Shown here piece after piece: positions 34,699-43,201 of a stretch of 64,000 nt of DNA. The notes below the pieces were generated by a model. That model searched no databases and was not told the DNA's origin. It saw only the letters and a program-made list of their open reading frames with translations. The stretch comes from Saprospiraceae bacterium (GTDB lineage Bacteria > Bacteroidota > Bacteroidia > Chitinophagales > Saprospiraceae), in assembly GCA_028285085.1 (NCBI GenBank), contig JANQQI010000132.1, forward strand, positions 62,001-126,000, read 5' to 3'. The translations under genes and the position numbers were made by a program. Numbering within the stretch: the stretch's first letter is position 1; the number at the start of each line of letters is the position of its first letter.

Positions 34699-35472
34699 CT
34701 AGTGCTGTATAACTAATTTAATCGGATTCAACTGTTGTTCCGCTCCGCTTAGATTGATCAGATATATCCCGGCACTCAAATCAATAGCATTGAACTCATG
34801 ACGGTATTGACCATGAGGTAAGTGTCCTAAATATTCCGAAGATACAAGCTGACCGCTCATATTCATGATTTGCATGGTGGCAGAAGACATCGGCTGATCT
34901 AATTCAAAACGCAGATCAAATCGATCATTTGCCGGATTAGGAATGATTTCCAATAAGCGGCTTTCACCAATGCTATGATCGTGCTCTTCTTCGGTAAATG
35001 CTGAGGCAACACCTGGCTCTTTGGTAAACGGATTGTGGCAGGCATTACAGCCATATTTGATTTTTACGTACACTGATGGAAAGTAAAAGCCTTCACAGCC
35101 AGGATGATCTGGGTCAGGTTCAGGTGTCTCGCTACCATTGCGGTGGGAATGAAAATAGAGTTCACATACCTTATCACCAGAACAATCAATGACACACTCT
35201 GCTCTTTCACCGATTTCTTCAACCAAATGTTGGTTTTCGTATTGATCAATCGCTTCGTCCAAGGTTAATCCTGGATCAGCACAAAAAGCATCGGCCCGAA
35301 AACTTAGAAAGCCCGTTTCATCACATTTCTTTTTCTTCTTGGTCAGCAACAAATCAGCATCTTCGCCGTCAACGTAAGGCTCCTCATCTTGAGCATAAGT
35401 AGTCGTGATAAAAACAGAACAGAGTAGTAGAATAAACAATGTACGTAATGGGTAAAATTGAATAGATTTCAT
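34699..35472 (-). CDS. T9SS-sorted secreted protein with CxxCH motif
   Basis: About 257 residues from the ATG at 35472, chosen because a signal peptide (SIQFYPLRTLFILLL ... TTYAQ) begins there; an in-frame ATG at 35574 would bury it. The last 80 residues are a type A T9SS sorting domain (IPNPANDRFDLRF, then MSGQLVSSEY and LSAGIYLINL), so the protein is exported and anchored at the surface or released. The mature part is rich in Asp and Cys and contains CNACH, the form of a c-type heme site, among several other cysteines. Function unknown. Confidence 0.75.
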   Translation of the reverse strand: MKSIQFYPLRTLFILLLCSVFITTTYAQDEEPYVDGEDADLLLTKKKKKCDETGFLSFRADAFCADPGLTLDEAIDQYENQHLVEEIGERAECVIDCSGDKVCELYFHSHRNGSETPEPDPDHPGCEGFYFPSVYVKIKYGCNACHNPFTKEPGVASAFTEEEHDHSIGESRLLEIIPNPANDRFDLRFELDQPMSSATMQIMNMSGQLVSSEYLGHLPHGQYRHEFNAIDLSAGIYLINLSGAEQQLNPIKLVIQH

Positions 35473-35712
35473 GATACATGTGGTTTTGAAGTGGTTAAAA
35501 AATGACATGACTAGGGCTGGATTTGACATAGCAGAATGCTTAGCCAAAACAACACCATGGGTCATTTCAGTCATGAATTACAATTGAATAAGAGATACGT
35601 ACTGATCAGTAAGGTATCAGGAATAATGAGAGGAGAGGAAAATGTCTTTTGTGGAAGATGAATGGGTTGAAAGGTGCCTAATCAAGGCCTTTTTAAAAGT
35701 ATAAAAAATAAT

Positions 35713-36171
35713 CTATACTTCCAAATCCAATGGTAGCTCTTGGGGAGAACGAAAAGCCTTCGCCATATTAATCACAAAGAGAATCATAAGCACCAGAAAT
35801 CCAATAAGTCCTCCTACGGTTGGCCATATCATCCAACTTAACAGAAGTGTAAAAAACAATGTCAATACAAAATGCCACACGATGAGTCGACTCCGAAACT
35901 GCGGCCGATAACGGCGCATTAGCCCATATCCCAGACTATAAATAACATACTGCAACAACAATAGAAAAAAGATAATTGGGTTGGAAAGATACCAATATAA
36001 ATAAGAATTAGGCGTCTCCCATCCCCAACCAATCGTTCGATTGAGATCCCAGCTGCCGAAGCTATTACTTACATTTAAATATATAGGTTGTAAGAAATAA
36101 TACACCCCCAACAACAGAAACAACCAGGGTAAGCAACGATAGAAAAAAGGAGAAATAGAAATAGTGGTCAT
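35713..36171 (-). CDS. Small integral membrane protein
   Basis: About 152 residues from ATG 36171; a start at 36219 would add 16 residues. Four hydrophobic helices are visible (FFYRCLPWLFLLLGVYYFL, then IIFFLLLLQYVIYSLGYGL, LIVWHFVLTLFFTLLLSW and IGFLVLMILFVINM). The loop between the first two carries a WDLN/WGW aromatic cluster. No family is recognised. It stands alone; the gene on the plus side diverges at 36313. Confidence 0.6.
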   Translation of the reverse strand: MTTISISPFFYRCLPWLFLLLGVYYFLQPIYLNVSNSFGSWDLNRTIGWGWETPNSYLYWYLSNPIIFFLLLLQYVIYSLGYGLMRRYRPQFRSRLIVWHFVLTLFFTLLLSWMIWPTVGGLIGFLVLMILFVINMAKAFRSPQELPLDLEV

Positions 36172-36312
36172 AATAGCTTTAGTACTGTATTTATCGAAAA
36201 TACATGAACTTTTTGGCAAAAAACCGGAAATAGACCGAACTTAGGCGTTAAATAAACTTTAAAGCTCGCTAATCTACCGGAAGCGGCTTAAAAATTGCTG
36301 CAATAACTTATT

Positions 36313-37599
36313 ATGAGTAAAGCGCAAATCACGATCTGGCTCTCGCTACTGTGGATGACCAGCTTGGGGGCTACGGATATTATCTTTCAGTCGCGTTCCG
36401 CGACCGCTCTCAATGGTGTAGCGCTTTTCCCGGATTCGACCTTTGAAAAAGCCTCTATGGCCAGTTTCCAGGAAGGTGAACTCTTCGAAATCCTCGGTGA
36501 ATCCGTCTTACAGCACGAGGACAATGCTCAAAATCAGAAATTCAAATGGTATCAAGTGCGCTGCCGCGATGGCCGCACTGGCTGGATTTTTGGTGAGGGC
36601 CTCGCCGTTATTGTATCCGATGACTCGATTGACGAGAAATTACGTCTCTATCACAAGCGCGATATCCGATTGAATAATGGTTTTGAGAAAGCTGTGATGT
36701 GGATTGCCGGTATCGCCGGTCGGGATAATATCCATAGTCAGGATTTTCTCAATCCTACACATAAGGAGCTCTACCTAGTCATCACGAACGATCGGGGTCG
36801 CTCTGTACATCTCAATATCAGTGGCGAAAGTGCGATGGGGCACACGATACTCCACGATTTGCGGCTCTACGACACTACTGGTGACGGTATTCCCGAAATT
36901 TTAATCCAGACGGGGAGCTTTAGCCTCAATGATCAATTCGAACATCGCAATTTTGGCATTTACAGTTTACAAGCTGGCGTCTTAACCCAGTTGCTCGAAG
37001 AATACATGTCGCTCAACTATCAGGAAGATATTCCTTCTCCGGCTTTGTTTCGGCAGATCGAAGTCGATCAGCAGATCGTCCGCATCGCCTACGTTGATTA
37101 TTTATCTTGCAGTGACTATCGACTAGCACACGATCCAAAGACGTCCAATAAACATCAAGAGCGCTGTTTGGAATATGTCACCTATACCTACCGCTGGGAT
37201 GAAAAAGCGCGACGTTACCAGACGATTTACGAAGAGAGCCGCAGTGCGCTGCGCGGCGAAATTCGCACTGACCATGTGGCTTTGCGCACTGAACCTTCGG
37301 TGGTTGGAAAGCGCTTGGGTTCATTAGCCAAGCAGACGCCAGTGGAAGTGATCAAACATTTCGAGCGCATTACTATCGTCAATGATCAAAGTAAAATCAT
37401 CCCTTACCTGTATATCCGACTAGCCGACGGCACCTACGGTTATCTGTTAGCAGAGACGGTCAGCTTCCCGGATGTGGAACACGGTCATGTTTTGCGCTCT
37501 TACTATCAAAAGCAACCGCTTTCTAAGCTCGACTGGAAAACCAATCATAGCTTTCTTAAGATCGTTCCCGATCCCCGATCATCTTATTCTGGAAAATAA
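36313..37599 (+). CDS. Secreted protein with two SH3-like domains
   Basis: A 428-residue protein with an N-terminal signal peptide (cleavage near LGATD). Residues about 25-100 form a bacterial SH3-like domain (RSATALNG through DGRTGWIFGEGLAV), and a second lies near 318-390 (DHVALRTEPSVVGKRLGSL through DGTYGYLLAETV). The middle part is FG-GAP/beta-like (TTGDGIPEILIQTG). Such proteins act in the envelope, binding cell wall or other proteins. It is convergent with hemA, 12 bp between the stops. Confidence 0.7.
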   Translation: MSKAQITIWLSLLWMTSLGATDIIFQSRSATALNGVALFPDSTFEKASMASFQEGELFEILGESVLQHEDNAQNQKFKWYQVRCRDGRTGWIFGEGLAVIVSDDSIDEKLRLYHKRDIRLNNGFEKAVMWIAGIAGRDNIHSQDFLNPTHKELYLVITNDRGRSVHLNISGESAMGHTILHDLRLYDTTGDGIPEILIQTGSFSLNDQFEHRNFGIYSLQAGVLTQLLEEYMSLNYQEDIPSPALFRQIEVDQQIVRIAYVDYLSCSDYRLAHDPKTSNKHQERCLEYVTYTYRWDEKARRYQTIYEESRSALRGEIRTDHVALRTEPSVVGKRLGSLAKQTPVEVIKHFERITIVNDQSKIIPYLYIRLADGTYGYLLAETVSFPDVEHGHVLRSYYQKQPLSKLDWKTNHSFLKIVPDPRSSYSGK

Positions 37600-37611
37600 A
37601 GGAAATAATAA

Positions 37612-38832
37612 TTAGGAAATGGTCTTCTTAGCGGCTTGCATCGGAATGCTGATACAACGCTTTTCCATGTAGGTCAGCATGCGCTCCATCAAATCCTTGG
37701 TGGTCGCATCCAGATCTTCAAGCTCTTTCTTGAATACACTATTAATCGCGTGGTCTTTAACGGCCTTAATTTGCGTAGGGACTTCCCGCATCGCCCGTTC
37801 GATTTGCCGTTGCTGATAGACCGCGTAGTACTCGGAGAGATTCTGATTGATCATCGCTTTGCCTTTCTCTACTTCCTTTTCGCGGAAAGCCAAATTGGTA
37901 TTAGCTAATTGACGCAGTCCGTCAATTTCAATGTATTGAACCGGGAAGTGCTCAATAATCCCCGAGTCAATATTATGCGGAATCGCGAGATCAATGATTA
38001 ACTTTTCATTGGTTTCACCGGCAAGGAGCGTTTGATAAAGTTCAATATCAACAATAGCTTGAGTCGCACCAGTACAAACAATCAAGCAATCAAATCCATT
38101 TTGATGGGTTGGCAATTGATCGTAAGGCATCGCTTTGCCATCTAGCATCTCTGCGATATTGCGGGCACGTTCCTGATTACGGTTAAAAACAGTAACGTTA
38201 TGATAACCGTGCTTTTTGAGGAACTTCGCCACCAGTGTATTCGTCTGGCCGGCTCCGACCATCAATACACGTGCATCTTTAGGCAGTTGCGTTCGCAGCA
38301 ATTTCTGAATCGCCAGAGACACCACAGAAATGGGCTTCTCACCGATTCGCGTCTGATCGTATACTGCCTTAGCCGTTTGTACCGCAAACTTCATCGCAAG
38401 GCGAATATCATCTGCGGTCAAACCCCACTCGCGGCAGCGATCATAGGCTTCCCGCAATTGACGGAGAATTTCTCGTTCACCGACCACTAATGAATCAATT
38501 GAGGCCGCCACTTCATAAAGATGGCGCAGGGCATCTTCACCTTCGTAATAGTTTACAACGGTATGCAAACGCTCCAGTTGATCCGTTCCTAAGCCAGGAT
38601 TAACAGCCTGGAAAAATTTGCCGGTATCGATATTTTCGCTGGAAGAGAAGAAGTACATGACTCGATTACAGGTCGCCAAATAGAGCAACTCCGGGAGCTG
38701 GAACTGCTCGCGCAACGCATGGAGCTTATCCTGTAGCGATTGGCTATCAGATTGCTCGACCACGTAGCTGCCTAGATCAGCTAAGTGGGTGCTTCGATGC
38801 GTAATGGTTAATATTTTGTACTTCCTAAGCAT
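37612..38832 (-). CDS. hemA: Glutamyl-tRNA reductase
   Basis: About 406 residues. It reduces glutamyl-tRNA to glutamate-1-semialdehyde with NADPH, the first committed step of tetrapyrrole synthesis by the C5 route. The catalytic Cys is in LATCNRVMYFF (about 55-60 from the chosen start), the GEREILRQLREAY motif follows, and the NADPH-binding motif VGAGQTNTLVAKF is near 190. ATG 38832 (MLRKYKILTITH) is preferred to 38853 because it matches the usual start of the family. No other hem genes are adjacent. Confidence 0.9.
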   Translation of the reverse strand: MLRKYKILTITHRSTHLADLGSYVVEQSDSQSLQDKLHALREQFQLPELLYLATCNRVMYFFSSSENIDTGKFFQAVNPGLGTDQLERLHTVVNYYEGEDALRHLYEVAASIDSLVVGEREILRQLREAYDRCREWGLTADDIRLAMKFAVQTAKAVYDQTRIGEKPISVVSLAIQKLLRTQLPKDARVLMVGAGQTNTLVAKFLKKHGYHNVTVFNRNQERARNIAEMLDGKAMPYDQLPTHQNGFDCLIVCTGATQAIVDIELYQTLLAGETNEKLIIDLAIPHNIDSGIIEHFPVQYIEIDGLRQLANTNLAFREKEVEKGKAMINQNLSEYYAVYQQRQIERAMREVPTQIKAVKDHAINSVFKKELEDLDATTKDLMERMLTYMEKRCISIPMQAAKKTIS

Positions 38833-38912
38833 TAACAATTCTACAAAATACAAATGTAATCTGCAGCGCTGTAATTTCTGTCATAGTTCTGTAAACAAGG
38901 TTGCAAACACAA

Positions 38913-40733
38913 CTATTGGTAAATTTCTTCGATCTCATTTTGGAATTTTTCCAAAATTACCCGTCGTTTGAGCTTCATGGTGGGTGTCAATTCAGCAACG
39001 GATCCATCGGCTTTTACGGGTTCCCAAACGGCATCCAATAAGGTGAATTTCTTAATTTGCTCGATGTGGCTAAACTCAGGATTGTAACGATTTACAATTT
39101 GCTGGTAGCGTTCCTGAACGCGCTCATCCTGAATCACATCACCACAGCAGGACCAATTGACACCATTTTTATCACACCAATCTTTCAGCGCTTCTTGAGA
39201 AGGAACGATTAAGGCGGACACAAACTTGCGTTTTTCTCCAACCACCATGATTTGTTCGATCAAAAAATCCTCTTTAAAGCGATTTTCAATCGGAGCAGGT
39301 GCAACGTATTTGCCTCCCGAGGTTTTTAGCAGTTCCTTTTTACGATCCGTAATGGCTAAGAAAGTGCGGCCGTCGGGTTGCTTAATAAGTTTTCCGACAT
39401 CTCCGGTACAGAACCATGGCTCGCCGTCAATTTCTTTCGTTACCTCTGCCGTTTTATCGGGCTTATTGTAATAGCCCATCATGATATTAGGCCCTCTCGC
39501 CAGAATTTCGCCTTCCCCTTCGCGATAATCTCCAGAGGTTGGATCGATTCGGAGTTCTACCTGATCAACCGCCATGCCCACCGTACCGATCATCGCTTCG
39601 GTATCATTGAAGCGGTTAAATGCCAAGCCGGGCGAGGTTTCGGTCAAGCCATAACCCTCCCGGATCGGAATGCCGGCCGCAGAAAATACTTTGACCATTT
39701 TGACCGGGCAAGCCGCAGCGCCCGTCAGAATGCCTTTGATCTCGCCTCCAAGGGCTTCACGCCATTTACTGAAGATCAGTCGATCAGCTAAACGACGTTG
39801 TATTCCTGCCCATCCACTATATTTTTTACCAAAATCATAGTCATCGGTCAACGAAAGTGCCCAGAAAAACAAACGACGTTTCATCCCCGTCAAGGTCAAT
39901 CCTTTATTGTAAATCTTTTCGTATACCTTTTCCAGAAGCCGGGGCACAGTGGTAAAGAAATTTGGTTTCACCGCGCGCAGGTCCCCTTCTTCGCCACCAA
40001 GATTATCCGTTCCGGTAAACGTTACACTGACGCCGGCGAAGGTGTAAGCGTAAGCTGCTGTGCGCTCGAAGATGTGACACAGTGGCAGAAAACTCAGCAC
40101 GCGATCGCCCGATTCAACCGGCAATAACGACTTGACTGCCCGGACATTACTCACAATATTCTTATGGGACAACATCACCCCTTTAGGATTACCTGTAGTT
40201 CCAGAAGTATAAATAATCGTCGCTAAATCTTCGGCTTTCACCTGACCTTTAGACGCTTCTAAAACCGCATCATCTCCCTCCGCAAAGAGGGTAGACCAAT
40301 GCTTCACATCATCCCGATTTTCAAAGGTATAAATGTCCTTTAGACTCGACACATTACTTTGACTCTTTTTAACTTTATCGTATAAATCACCGCCCCCAAC
40401 AAAGCAATATTTCACTTCTGAGTCATTGAAAATATATTCATAATCGCTAGAGCTAATGGTTGGGTAAACCGGGATCGTAATGACGCCAATTTGTTGCATT
40501 CCAATGTCCATAACTGTCCACTCCGGGCGATTTTTATAGACCACGAGCGCTACCTTATCACCGGCTTTCAATCCCAGTTTCAACAAACCGTGGCTGACAC
40601 GATTCGCCATATCAATGATCTCAGACGTACTGTAATACGTCCACTTGCCATCTTTTTTATATCCGAATGCTTTTTCTAAAGGGTAAGTCGCCTGCTGATA
40701 ATAAATAAAGTCAAAAAGTCTGCTGATTTCCAT
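38913..40733 (-). CDS. Long-chain acyl-CoA synthetase (first copy)
   Basis: A 606-residue AMP-forming ligase of the FadD/ACSL group that activates fatty acids to acyl-CoA. It has the P-loop IIYTSGTTGNPKGVMLSH (about 192-209), GYGLTETSP, the TGD motif (FCTGDVGKL) and the hinge ITDRKKELLKTSGGKYVAP with the catalytic Lys region. It is 59 bp upstream of hemA on the same strand. A second, related gene lies at 43202-44983. Confidence 0.9.
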   Translation of the reverse strand: MEISRLFDFIYYQQATYPLEKAFGYKKDGKWTYYSTSEIIDMANRVSHGLLKLGLKAGDKVALVVYKNRPEWTVMDIGMQQIGVITIPVYPTISSSDYEYIFNDSEVKYCFVGGGDLYDKVKKSQSNVSSLKDIYTFENRDDVKHWSTLFAEGDDAVLEASKGQVKAEDLATIIYTSGTTGNPKGVMLSHKNIVSNVRAVKSLLPVESGDRVLSFLPLCHIFERTAAYAYTFAGVSVTFTGTDNLGGEEGDLRAVKPNFFTTVPRLLEKVYEKIYNKGLTLTGMKRRLFFWALSLTDDYDFGKKYSGWAGIQRRLADRLIFSKWREALGGEIKGILTGAAACPVKMVKVFSAAGIPIREGYGLTETSPGLAFNRFNDTEAMIGTVGMAVDQVELRIDPTSGDYREGEGEILARGPNIMMGYYNKPDKTAEVTKEIDGEPWFCTGDVGKLIKQPDGRTFLAITDRKKELLKTSGGKYVAPAPIENRFKEDFLIEQIMVVGEKRKFVSALIVPSQEALKDWCDKNGVNWSCCGDVIQDERVQERYQQIVNRYNPEFSHIEQIKKFTLLDAVWEPVKADGSVAELTPTMKLKRRVILEKFQNEIEEIYQ

Positions 40734-41396
40734 TGCGAATTGTTGTAGGTCGATAATTTGATATTAATATATGCTTAAACTTTCAGTAGATCGAAAATCT
40801 AAACACGCCTTAGACTACGGTCAAGATGCGTACAGCCTAAATTATTTTGGTTAGTAAACGCCCAGCTTCGGAAAATTAGAGCCTGAAACAAGTTCCACTC
40901 TAAAATACTTCTATTTTCCACCGCTGCAAATTTTTCTATTGACGGATATGTACTTGCCCAAAAGATTAGGCCTTTCAGGTTCAAAATAGACTTCCGCAAA
41001 AAAGCAACACGCAAAGTCCCTAAAAAGATGTCCTTTTCAGGTTGATCCCCCGAGAAAAAAGGCATAAAGCCAGAATTGAAGTAAAAACAACCGGACTTAA
41101 GACAGCAAAAATGACTCTGAACGAAATGCCACATTGGCTAAAACATAACCTTAAAATACAATAGGAATATGCTAAAAAACCCAGATAGCGCTGTTAGACA
41201 CTATTCGGGCAGTACTTCGTCTGTTTGAAGCATTTAGAGATGAAAAAGACAACCGCCAGGAGCAAAGCTCAGCAATTGGTCTTTGGAGTCGAGGTCTGCA
41301 AACCTAAGACACTGCCAACGCCTTTTGCCTTCAAGTATCTGACGAGATACACCAAGAATGGAAATAATAAACATCAGGCCTAATGTGAAATAGTGA
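40734..41396. other. Intergenic region without a convincing gene
   Basis: About 660 bases. A 111-residue minus-strand frame (40799-41134) has an unlikely composition and no recognisable feature. A 47-codon plus-strand frame (41240-41383, starting MKKTTARSKAQ) is basic and could be a small protein, but nothing else supports it. No RNA gene or strong hairpin was seen. Confidence 0.4.
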
Positions 41397-42020
41397 TTAG
41401 CTTAATTTTTTGATCACCTTTTCAATGCGCTTACGCTTTGAGACTTTTTCTACCTCTGGTAAGCGAGCAAAAAGAACTTCAACAAAGGCTGCTTGATGAT
41501 CAGTAATTAGTACTACGGCCGCCCTTTCTGCGTACATTGGCAATTGATTGACCGGGCAATGTGTGAGTTGTTTTAGAATCATCGCCAAGGCGGTATCCCG
41601 ATACGATGCTTGCCCATAAAGCTGAATGAGAATCGCTACAAATTGATCTCGAGTAATTACAGAGCCTGCGGCGGCGGCTTTTTCTAAAAGTGGGAGGTGA
41701 TCGTGAAGTTGAGGGGCACAGACTGTTCCCAAGGCACTGAGCGCCGTCATTGCCCCCCACTGTAAACGATTATTTTTGTGGTCCAGCAGTTGAAGGAAAG
41801 CATCGAAGTGAGGCGCAATTAAAGCCGGATTTCGCTCGCCGACTTCGTAAAGCACTTTGATGGCATCGCTCTGAATAGCCTTTTTCTGAGTGGTCAGATA
41901 ACTAACCAATTCTTTCACGGCAAGAGCATCTTTGCTTTGCACGATTTGCGTTGCCAGCTCAATATTGGGTTCCTCTCCCCGGATACCAAGACTGGAAGCG
42001 AGTTGATCGGAAAGTGTCAT
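41397..42020 (-). CDS. HEAT-repeat protein
   Basis: About 207 residues made of helical pairs, e.g. AIQSDAIKVLYEVGERNPALIAPHFDAFL and NNRLQWGAMTALSALG in tandem, the typical form of a HEAT/ARM solenoid. Such proteins are scaffolds or partner-binding modules. ATG 42020 is chosen because it overlaps the stop of the zinc-ribbon gene as ATGA, indicating translational coupling; 42029 is also possible. Last gene of a four-gene run (DUF2975-like, XRE, zinc ribbon, HEAT). Confidence 0.7.
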   Translation of the reverse strand: MTLSDQLASSLGIRGEEPNIELATQIVQSKDALAVKELVSYLTTQKKAIQSDAIKVLYEVGERNPALIAPHFDAFLQLLDHKNNRLQWGAMTALSALGTVCAPQLHDHLPLLEKAAAAGSVITRDQFVAILIQLYGQASYRDTALAMILKQLTHCPVNQLPMYAERAAVVLITDHQAAFVEVLFARLPEVEKVSKRKRIEKVIKKLS

Positions 42021-42277
42021 GATCGCCATCTTTCAAGTTTAACAATACCACGGGTAAAAAATCCGGCTATGAACCCGGGGAACCCCATTTCTTTCATTTT
42101 GCCTTTGACGAAGGTCCGCATTTGGTTGACATCCCAATCGGGGTGCACAAATTCACCGTTGACATAACACAAGCTGCAATACATTGTGTTTTTACTGCCG
42201 TCCTTATTACGGCTGCCACCGTTGGGATCTCTTTTTAGCGGCATCCCACAGCTTTGGCAATTTTTATAGCTTTTCAT
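42017..42277 (-). CDS. Small zinc-ribbon protein
   Basis: An 86-residue protein with two CxxC pairs (CQSCGMPL at 7-14 and CSLCY at 34-38), the pattern of the putative zinc-ribbon domain family. The rest is a short basic helical tail. It is 11 bp after the XRE gene and overlaps the HEAT-repeat gene by 4 bp. Binding of one zinc ion is expected; function is unknown. Confidence 0.75.
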   Translation of the reverse strand: MKSYKNCQSCGMPLKRDPNGGSRNKDGSKNTMYCSLCYVNGEFVHPDWDVNQMRTFVKGKMKEMGFPGFIAGFFTRGIVKLERWRS

Positions 42278-42288
42278 AATAAATGAGT

Positions 42289-42531
42289 TTAGTACACCTC
42301 TTCTAGAACTTGCTCCGGAATGGTATCATCAACGTAAGCCAGAATATCTCCCGGTTGACAGCGAAGCGTTTTACAGATTAAGCCCAGCGTTCTGAAACGA
42401 ACCCCCTTGGCTTTGCCCGTTTTTAAAAGCGATAAATTGGTCATGGAAATACCAACCGCTTCCGATAATTCCTTGAGTTTCATTTTACGCTGCGCCAGCA
42501 CCACGTCCAAATTGATCACAATACCACTCAT
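42289..42531 (-). CDS. XRE-family regulator (YozG-like)
   Basis: An 80-residue protein that is almost entirely one helix-turn-helix (MKLKELSEAVGISMTNLSLLK, about 17-37) with the typical C-terminal CQPGDILAY. Small regulators of this type are regularly paired with DUF2975 membrane proteins, as here (ATGA overlap with the preceding gene). It probably regulates its own operon. Confidence 0.85.
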   Translation of the reverse strand: MSGIVINLDVVLAQRKMKLKELSEAVGISMTNLSLLKTGKAKGVRFRTLGLICKTLRCQPGDILAYVDDTIPEQVLEEVY

Positions 42532-43082
42532 ATAATTGCTTTTGAATCTTCAAATAATTTTTTCCCCTCACTAAATACCATTTTTAATACCAAACAACCA
42601 GCACTAAACAATAATGCACCGAACGGGATAGACAAGTTCACCATATTCGACTGTTCGAAATTGATATTAAAACTACCAATCAAGGCCATCCATAAGCCCA
42701 GGGCCGCCATACTTTGGAAACTGCGAATATTTTGATCATAAAAAGTTTTCAGACTACGAATGGACCGAATAATGCCCATCCATTTCCAAAGGATCAGCAA
42801 GCTCATGAAGAATAATAGACTACTCCTGAAAAACCACCAATACATGCTCTTTGCACTTAAATCAGACAAGGCCAAGCCCTCACTACCGGGCGGTTTTAGT
42901 TTAACTTTAAAGTTACTCAAGCCGGCATCAAAGCCGTTGACTAAGTACCAAGTTTGATAGGCTTCAGGGTTGATATGCCAATGGATCACCATGACGACCA
43001 ACAAAAGATATAGTAACAGACCGGCGCCAAATGCCACTCTTGTCAACCAATGGGCCCATTTCATTCCTTTGTGGTCACTCAT
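42528..43082 (-). CDS. DUF2975-like membrane protein
   Basis: A 184-residue protein with four membrane helices (about 13-32, 87-104, 125-142 and 152-168) separated by a long extracytoplasmic loop. Size, helix layout and its 4-bp overlap with a YozG-like XRE gene fit the DUF2975 family. Its promoter has TACCTTTG (43112-43119 on the minus strand), a perfect TAnnTTTG element. Function is unknown; with its regulator it may sense the envelope. Confidence 0.75.
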   Translation of the reverse strand: MSDHKGMKWAHWLTRVAFGAGLLLYLLLVVMVIHWHINPEAYQTWYLVNGFDAGLSNFKVKLKPPGSEGLALSDLSAKSMYWWFFRSSLLFFMSLLILWKWMGIIRSIRSLKTFYDQNIRSFQSMAALGLWMALIGSFNINFEQSNMVNLSIPFGALLFSAGCLVLKMVFSEGKKLFEDSKAII

Positions 43083-43111
43083 ATTTTGTATCTACGTCAT
43101 TTAATTTAATT

Positions 43112-43119
43112 CAAAGGTA
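43112..43119 (-). promoter_or_regulatory. -7 element upstream of the DUF2975-like gene
   Basis: TACCTTTG on the minus strand, 30 bp before the start codon, matches TAnnTTTG exactly. No clear -33 element at the usual distance was found. Confidence 0.4.
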
Positions 43120-43201
43120 ATAAATTTTATGTTTTATTTAAAATTTTAACCACAAATCACAACCCGAATGCAGCGTACAGACTAGACCAAAAGGGCCATT
43201 T

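Noticed and set aside
40799-41134. 111-codon minus-strand frame
   Set aside because: Odd composition, no domain, no promoter or neighbour support; treated as part of a non-coding gap.
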